From assembly GCF_000974685.2 (NCBI RefSeq), contig NZ_AP018738.1, forward strand, positions 248,001-312,000: a stretch of 64,000 nt of DNA, in the 5' to 3' direction. Each line of letters starts with the position of its first letter. Position 1 is the stretch's first letter. This DNA comes from Ferriphaselus amnicola. GTDB lineage: Bacteria; Pseudomonadota; Gammaproteobacteria; Burkholderiales; Gallionellaceae. Below the pieces are notes generated by a model. The model was not told the DNA's origin. It did no database searches and was given only the letters and a program-made list of their open reading frames with translations. Below, in pieces: positions 60,435-64,000 of this stretch. The translations under genes were made by a program, and so were the position numbers.

Positions 60435-62990
60435 CTATGCTTTAGCAAGTTTGTTTCTATCCATCAGCCTTTGACCTTGTACAGACAAGCCTAGCAATTC
60501 TGCCAATTGTTGCTTTTCTTTATATTCAACGGGAAACATATATGTGTGCTGAATGACCATTTCCTTCAATATCCTAGTACAAACCACATTATTTTTTAAT
60601 TTTTCCGTTGTTTGCGCTACGAGTTGGATATTTAGCTTTCCATTAAAATGGAGATCAATCGCTTGATTCAGCAAAACTAAAGCAGGGGTTTCATTCTGCT
60701 TTTGAATGCTGGCATAAATTTCACTCGCCTCTTTTGAACCAATTGAAGACGCAATCTTTCGAATGACACCATTGATTACTCCGTAGGTCATAAGCAAAAA
60801 AATATCTTTGGCCTGTTCCTGCACTCTTTCATTGGTAAGGCCTGGGTGCTCCTTGAGTTTCTGCTCAATGTACTTAATTACTTCCAGCTTCGCCGTATCT
60901 GATATATGAATAAAGAAATTCAAGAATCGAAGGCCGGTTAAAGTTCCATTGTTTGCCAAATCGTATATTGCATTGCGGGTAAGAGATGCATGTCTATTTC
61001 GAATAATCTGCCCAGATATTTCCATTCCTTTAAAAGTTTTATTTATATTTGCAAGGAAAGCCACTGCGTCAATACTCTGTAATTGCTTCTCGTCTACCTC
61101 ATTCCCGTTTCTTTCAATATCGTCCAAGTTTTTATTGTGCTTCATACGTTCTTCGCTAATTACACGTTGTTCCATGACTAGCTCTGGTATCTGCGAAAGG
61201 AATTCATCCATGAAAGTTAATTGTTCTTTAGATAAAGTTGCAGGTGATTGGTCGATGAATAACAATCCAAGAGCTTTTTGAATTTCATCAAGAACCCAAG
61301 CTTCTTTTGTGTGATGCGTAACAAAAACCAATATATTTGCATAATCTTCACGATGAAGATTCGCGATTAATGTTCTTACCTCTTCTCGTACCTCACTGCT
61401 TGTTGAGTATGAATCGGCAATCTTTTTTGCGATAAAAAAATAATATAGGTATGGGTATTTAAACTGAATCTTGAATTCTTTTTCAGTCAGAATCGAATTT
61501 GACTTCAGCTTGCGAATAATTGTGTCGCCATCAACAGCAAGGAATGTTTTTTCATATTCGGTAAAAAATATATCCAGATGATGCGCATTTAATGTGCCGC
61601 CATTTCTATATAGCGCCCAAGCTAATTCAGTAAGCACATTGAGATATTTGTCCACATCCTTTTTTTGAATCTTGGCGTGATCAAAAGCTTGATAAATAAG
61701 CTGCTGGTAGCAGTACCCATGCGAAGATAACTCAAGATTATGCTGTGTATATGCCTCGAACATTTGCAGAAGCATTAGGATGTATATCGGCTTTGGGGGA
61801 ACAATGTTTCTTCTAATTATGTTGTCCAATCTCGATTTAATTTCGTCGCTCTGCTCATATAGCTCTGTCTCACCAATGGACTCTTCAATCCCAAGAGAAA
61901 TCCATCGTTCTACTAAAGCGGCTCTTTTTAAATGTCCGAACCCGAGTAATTCATACTTTTTGTAATCGTCGAGTTCCTCTATTTCTGGCGTGAGGTACCG
62001 CAATGATGAGTGGCTTACCATTACAACATGGGAAAACTTTGCATTTATGGAGGCGAGTAAATTTGCCCTGTATTTCGGATTCAAGCCAACACCATCGAGA
62101 TCATCAACAATCAACGCAGTATTTGGCATTGCCAAATACTGCGTTAGCTCAAAATTATCGTATTGATGTTTTAATGCGGCGGCTAATGACTTAAGGATGT
62201 CTGACTGATTGACTTCCTTCGCATCCAAATAAACTGGATAAATCTCCGATTTCAACAGTTGCTTGAATGCGTTCTTTAATAAGCTCGTCTTTCCCTGTTG
62301 CTCTTCCCCAAATATCAAGTATTTATTTGGTTCATTTATGATCACTTCTGAAGTAACAATTTTAAGTTTGTTGGTGTCGTCTCGATCGTCGGATTCCAAA
62401 TCTGGTGAGATGTACACATCCCCCAACAAAACTTTGTCGACTCTGCGGTGTGTTAATACAACCTCTGTGTCATCAATCCATTCCAGTGTAGCTTTTGATA
62501 TTTTGTGAATATCCAGGTCGGATACTGCAATCTCTTTGGGGGCAACTGGCTTGAAAGTATCAAGTTGGCGCTTAATCCCAGAAATTACGTCCAGCCACGC
62601 TTCATCTGGATTCGGCCACGTAGTAATTGGTTTGGCGTCTTTAGGTACGGCTTGAAACTTTGACAATTCAGAGCATGACCAGTCGCATGGTCGAACTAAA
62701 ATCGGGATAAGTTTGGCTCTTCCTTCTTCGTGCATGGAAATTGCACGTTTCATTTCATTGCTGAAGCAATAGTCAGACGCCAAGAAACTGGAGCTTATTA
62801 AAAACAAGATGAGTTCAGACTGCTCCAAATTTTCAGATACTTCCTCTGCCCATTTTTCACTAGCAACTATTTTTCTGTCATGCCATGCATCGATGATGCA
62901 ATTTCTTTTCAGCATGGCCAAATGTTCATCAAGTGAATCCTTGTGCTGTTCATCTTTATGGGAATAGCTAATAAATACTTTAATTGACAT
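60435..62990 (-). CDS. TIR-STAND NTPase, probable anti-phage defence protein
   Basis: 851-residue protein in visibly AT-rich DNA. From the ATG at 62990, residues 1-105 form a TIR-like domain (VFISYSHKD at 5-13, LILFLISSSFLASDYCFSNE at 60-79), with Glu79 as the likely catalytic NADase glutamate. A linker (KVLLGDVYISPDL near 186-198) leads to a P-loop NTPase with Walker A GEEQQGKTS at 228-236 and Walker B LIVDDLDG at 293-300. About 550 C-terminal residues are helical, without recognisable repeats, and probably act as sensor. This layout matches bacterial TIR-STAND immune proteins, in which sensor binding triggers NAD+ depletion. No ribosome binding site is strong. Function is inference from architecture. 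Confidence 0.82.
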   Translation of the reverse strand: MSIKVFISYSHKDEQHKDSLDEHLAMLKRNCIIDAWHDRKIVASEKWAEEVSENLEQSELILFLISSSFLASDYCFSNEMKRAISMHEEGRAKLIPILVRPCDWSCSELSKFQAVPKDAKPITTWPNPDEAWLDVISGIKRQLDTFKPVAPKEIAVSDLDIHKISKATLEWIDDTEVVLTHRRVDKVLLGDVYISPDLESDDRDDTNKLKIVTSEVIINEPNKYLIFGEEQQGKTSLLKNAFKQLLKSEIYPVYLDAKEVNQSDILKSLAAALKHQYDNFELTQYLAMPNTALIVDDLDGVGLNPKYRANLLASINAKFSHVVMVSHSSLRYLTPEIEELDDYKKYELLGFGHLKRAALVERWISLGIEESIGETELYEQSDEIKSRLDNIIRRNIVPPKPIYILMLLQMFEAYTQHNLELSSHGYCYQQLIYQAFDHAKIQKKDVDKYLNVLTELAWALYRNGGTLNAHHLDIFFTEYEKTFLAVDGDTIIRKLKSNSILTEKEFKIQFKYPYLYYFFIAKKIADSYSTSSEVREEVRTLIANLHREDYANILVFVTHHTKEAWVLDEIQKALGLLFIDQSPATLSKEQLTFMDEFLSQIPELVMEQRVISEERMKHNKNLDDIERNGNEVDEKQLQSIDAVAFLANINKTFKGMEISGQIIRNRHASLTRNAIYDLANNGTLTGLRFLNFFIHISDTAKLEVIKYIEQKLKEHPGLTNERVQEQAKDIFLLMTYGVINGVIRKIASSIGSKEASEIYASIQKQNETPALVLLNQAIDLHFNGKLNIQLVAQTTEKLKNNVVCTRILKEMVIQHTYMFPVEYKEKQQLAELLGLSVQGQRLMDRNKLAKA

Positions 62991-63065
62991 GGTTTGGCTT
63001 TCGTAAATTATTGACAGCAAATATTGCGATAAAACGGGGACAGAATCATTGATTCTTAGCAGTCA

Positions 63066-63530
63066 TCACTTCACCCCCACCCCCAACCAAGCATCCGAAG
63101 TCAGCGCCCCCTTCAGCTTAGGCAGTGTCTCTTCCAGCCAAGCCAGTGCGAGCTTTTCTTTCTCGCGCCACATCTCTTCGCCCAATCCCTTCTTCATCAT
63201 CTGTATCGGCGCGCTGCCCTTGACCATGCTGTCCCAGAATTCGCCAGTGCTACCGACGGGGAAGGCTTTGGTGACGCTGCGTATCTCGATGTTGCGGAAT
63301 CCGGCTTTTTCCATCTCTTGTTTGAAGCGTTCGGGGTTTTCCAGTGTGGTGACGGAGCGTTGCGGTTGCGGCAGGTCGGGCTTGATGGCGCGCAGTGCGC
63401 CGAATAGGGTTTGCATGGCGACACCTTGCTCGGTGAAGGCGTAGGATAAGTATCTCGAGTGTTGTCGGCGTCCTGTCTTTGAGATCACAGGTTGTGATTT
63501 CAAACGAAACATCCTCGATACTGATGTGAT
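63066..63530 (-). pseudogene. Chimeric remnant: ORF6N fragment fused to a methyltransferase tail
   Basis: One open frame made of two unrelated pieces. About the first 48 residues (to near base 63,413) contain SQPVISKTGRRQHSRYLSYA and FTEQGVAM, typical of the interior of ORF6N phage-type DNA-binding domains. From there on, RFKQEMEKAGFRNIEIRSV, GEFWDSMVKGSAPIQMMKKG and TSDAWLGVGVK are the C-terminal part of a class I SAM methyltransferase that has lost its SAM-binding half. Neither part could be functional by its usual mechanism. The frame is open from 63,557. It marks a recombination scar beside the TIR gene. Confidence 0.7.
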
Positions 63531-63680
63531 CATGCTCAGTGCGCCCCCTTGGTTCATGTGCTGGCCGCCCGCTGTGCGGGTTCTGTCTTGCGCCAGCTCC
63601 TAACCTGGGGGATTCTGCCGTGAGCCTCGCGCCATTCGTGTGGCGGGATGTGCATTCGGCAGTTCTGCAAGCGGGGTGAA

Positions 63681-63735
63681 CTCTATTTGAGTTGGCGGGT
63701 TTGTGTCAATGCGGATGGCAAGACTTCAAATAGAG
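63681..63735. repeat. 10-bp inverted repeat with 35-base spacer
   Basis: CTCTATTTGA at 63681-63690 and TCAAATAGAG at 63726-63735 are exact reverse complements. They could flank a lost insert or form a large hairpin. Confidence 0.7.
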
Positions 63736-63753
63736 GGCGGTCACGCTGGTTGC

Positions 63754-63795
63754 AGTGATGAGTGATGAGTGATGAGTGATGAGTGATGAGTGATG
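63754..63795. repeat. Tandem repeat, six copies of AGTGATG
   Basis: Six uninterrupted identical 7-bp units, a possible slippage locus, in the spacer before the diguanylate cyclase end. Confidence 0.95.
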
Positions 63796-63870
63796 GGGCG
63801 TGGACCTGTCGCCCTTGCGCATCCTTAGCGAAGCGATTTAGTCGAAATTCTTAATAGGCTCATCGCGTTC

Positions 63871-64000
63871 TTACGCCTCCGCGAGTACCGCTCGGTTGCG
63901 TCCTTGCTCCTTGGCGCGGTATAGCGCTTCGTCTGCGGCTTTGACGAGTTGGTCTGGGCTGCGTCCTTCGGCGGGTGTCAGAGCGGCTACGCCTATGCTA
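63871..64000 (-). CDS. Diguanylate cyclase (GGDEF) C-terminal end, 5' part beyond window
   Basis: The last 42 codons of a GGDEF domain protein: SIGVAALTPAEG, then DQLVKAADEALYRAKEQGRN and the stop TAA at 63871-63873. The segment SIGVA...ADEALYRAKxxGRN is the standard end of the GGDEF fold. The active-site motif lies outside the window, so activity cannot be judged. Confidence 0.88.
   Translation of the reverse strand, partial: SIGVAALTPAEGRSPDQLVKAADEALYRAKEQGRNRAVLAEA

Larger units (their letters stand above)
63558..63870. other. Non-coding repeat-rich spacer
   Basis: No gene seen. It holds a perfect 10-bp inverted repeat, a 7-bp tandem repeat (listed separately) and GC-rich unassigned sequence (63,558-63,680) between the chimeric remnant and a diguanylate cyclase end. 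Confidence 0.6.

Noticed and set aside
63681-63735. Integron attC site
   Set aside because: Inverted arms are present, but the core GTTRRRY and RYYYAAC boxes in the right places are not.
63754-63795. CRISPR-like array
   Set aside because: 7-bp units without spacers are a simple tandem repeat, not a CRISPR array, and no cas gene is present.

Overview
The window reads as chromosomal DNA of a Gram-negative betaproteobacterium. Evidence: a canonical dcw (division and cell wall) cluster with a meso-diaminopimelate-type MurE, a bc1 complex, a zapB-like/zapA/6S RNA block, lipB-lipA behind ybeD, twitching-pilus ATPases and a lipid A-type ABC flippase. The combination of HemJ, bc1, a multiheme cytochrome/NrfD operon and a stand-alone flagellin methylase suggests the Nitrosomonadales/Gallionellaceae neighbourhood, but that placement is inference from gene content, not a marker-gene result. 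No rRNA or tRNA genes and no CRISPR array were seen.

Layout. 1-14.3 kb (minus strand): dcw operon in the order mraZ-rsmH-ftsL-ftsI-murE-murF-mraY-murD-ftsW-murG-murC-murB-ddl. It is mostly linked by ATGA start/stop overlaps and driven by a promoter carrying a four-box MraZ operator. ddl runs off the left edge. 14.4-16.8 kb: yggU-yggT-proC-yggS, divergent from pilT-pilU (16.9-19.1 kb). 19.1-20.7 kb: rlmL and hemJ. 20.7-25.9 kb: an electron-transfer block with a tetraheme cytochrome c, an NrfD/PsrC-type quinone-interacting membrane subunit, a Tat-exported four-cluster ferredoxin subunit, a small Tat protein and a small unknown protein; a divergent monoheme cytochrome c and a small membrane protein follow. 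25.9-29.8 kb: an FAD oxidase, then the bc1 complex petABC. 29.9-39.6 kb: priA, hemE and glutamate synthase gltBD. 39.6-40.5 kb: 6S RNA, zapA and a zapB-like gene. 40.6-43.0 kb: cobalamin riboswitch and a BtuB-like TonB receptor. 43.0-50.6 kb: msbA, thpR, fliB and a 1282-residue FAD/Fe-S oxidoreductase. 50.7-59.8 kb: a PAS-GGDEF-EAL protein, tatD, cca, slt, an OsmC protein, ybeD, lipB and lipA. 59.8-64.0 kb: an accessory region with an unknown gene, an AT-rich TIR-STAND NTPase gene, a scar fusing an ORF6N fragment to a methyltransferase tail, repeat-rich DNA and the end of a diguanylate cyclase.

How the genes work together. The dcw genes make lipid II precursors and assemble the septal synthase, and MraZ controls the operon through its own promoter. 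The tetraheme/ferredoxin/NrfD operon looks like a quinone-to-periplasm (or reverse) electron conduit lying next to bc1, which offers the alternative quinol-oxidising route. The B12 riboswitch controls cobalamin uptake. The most unusual content is the AT-rich TIR-STAND gene, a probable anti-phage or abortive-infection protein in a small acquired patch, together with the molybdoenzyme-free NrfD operon.
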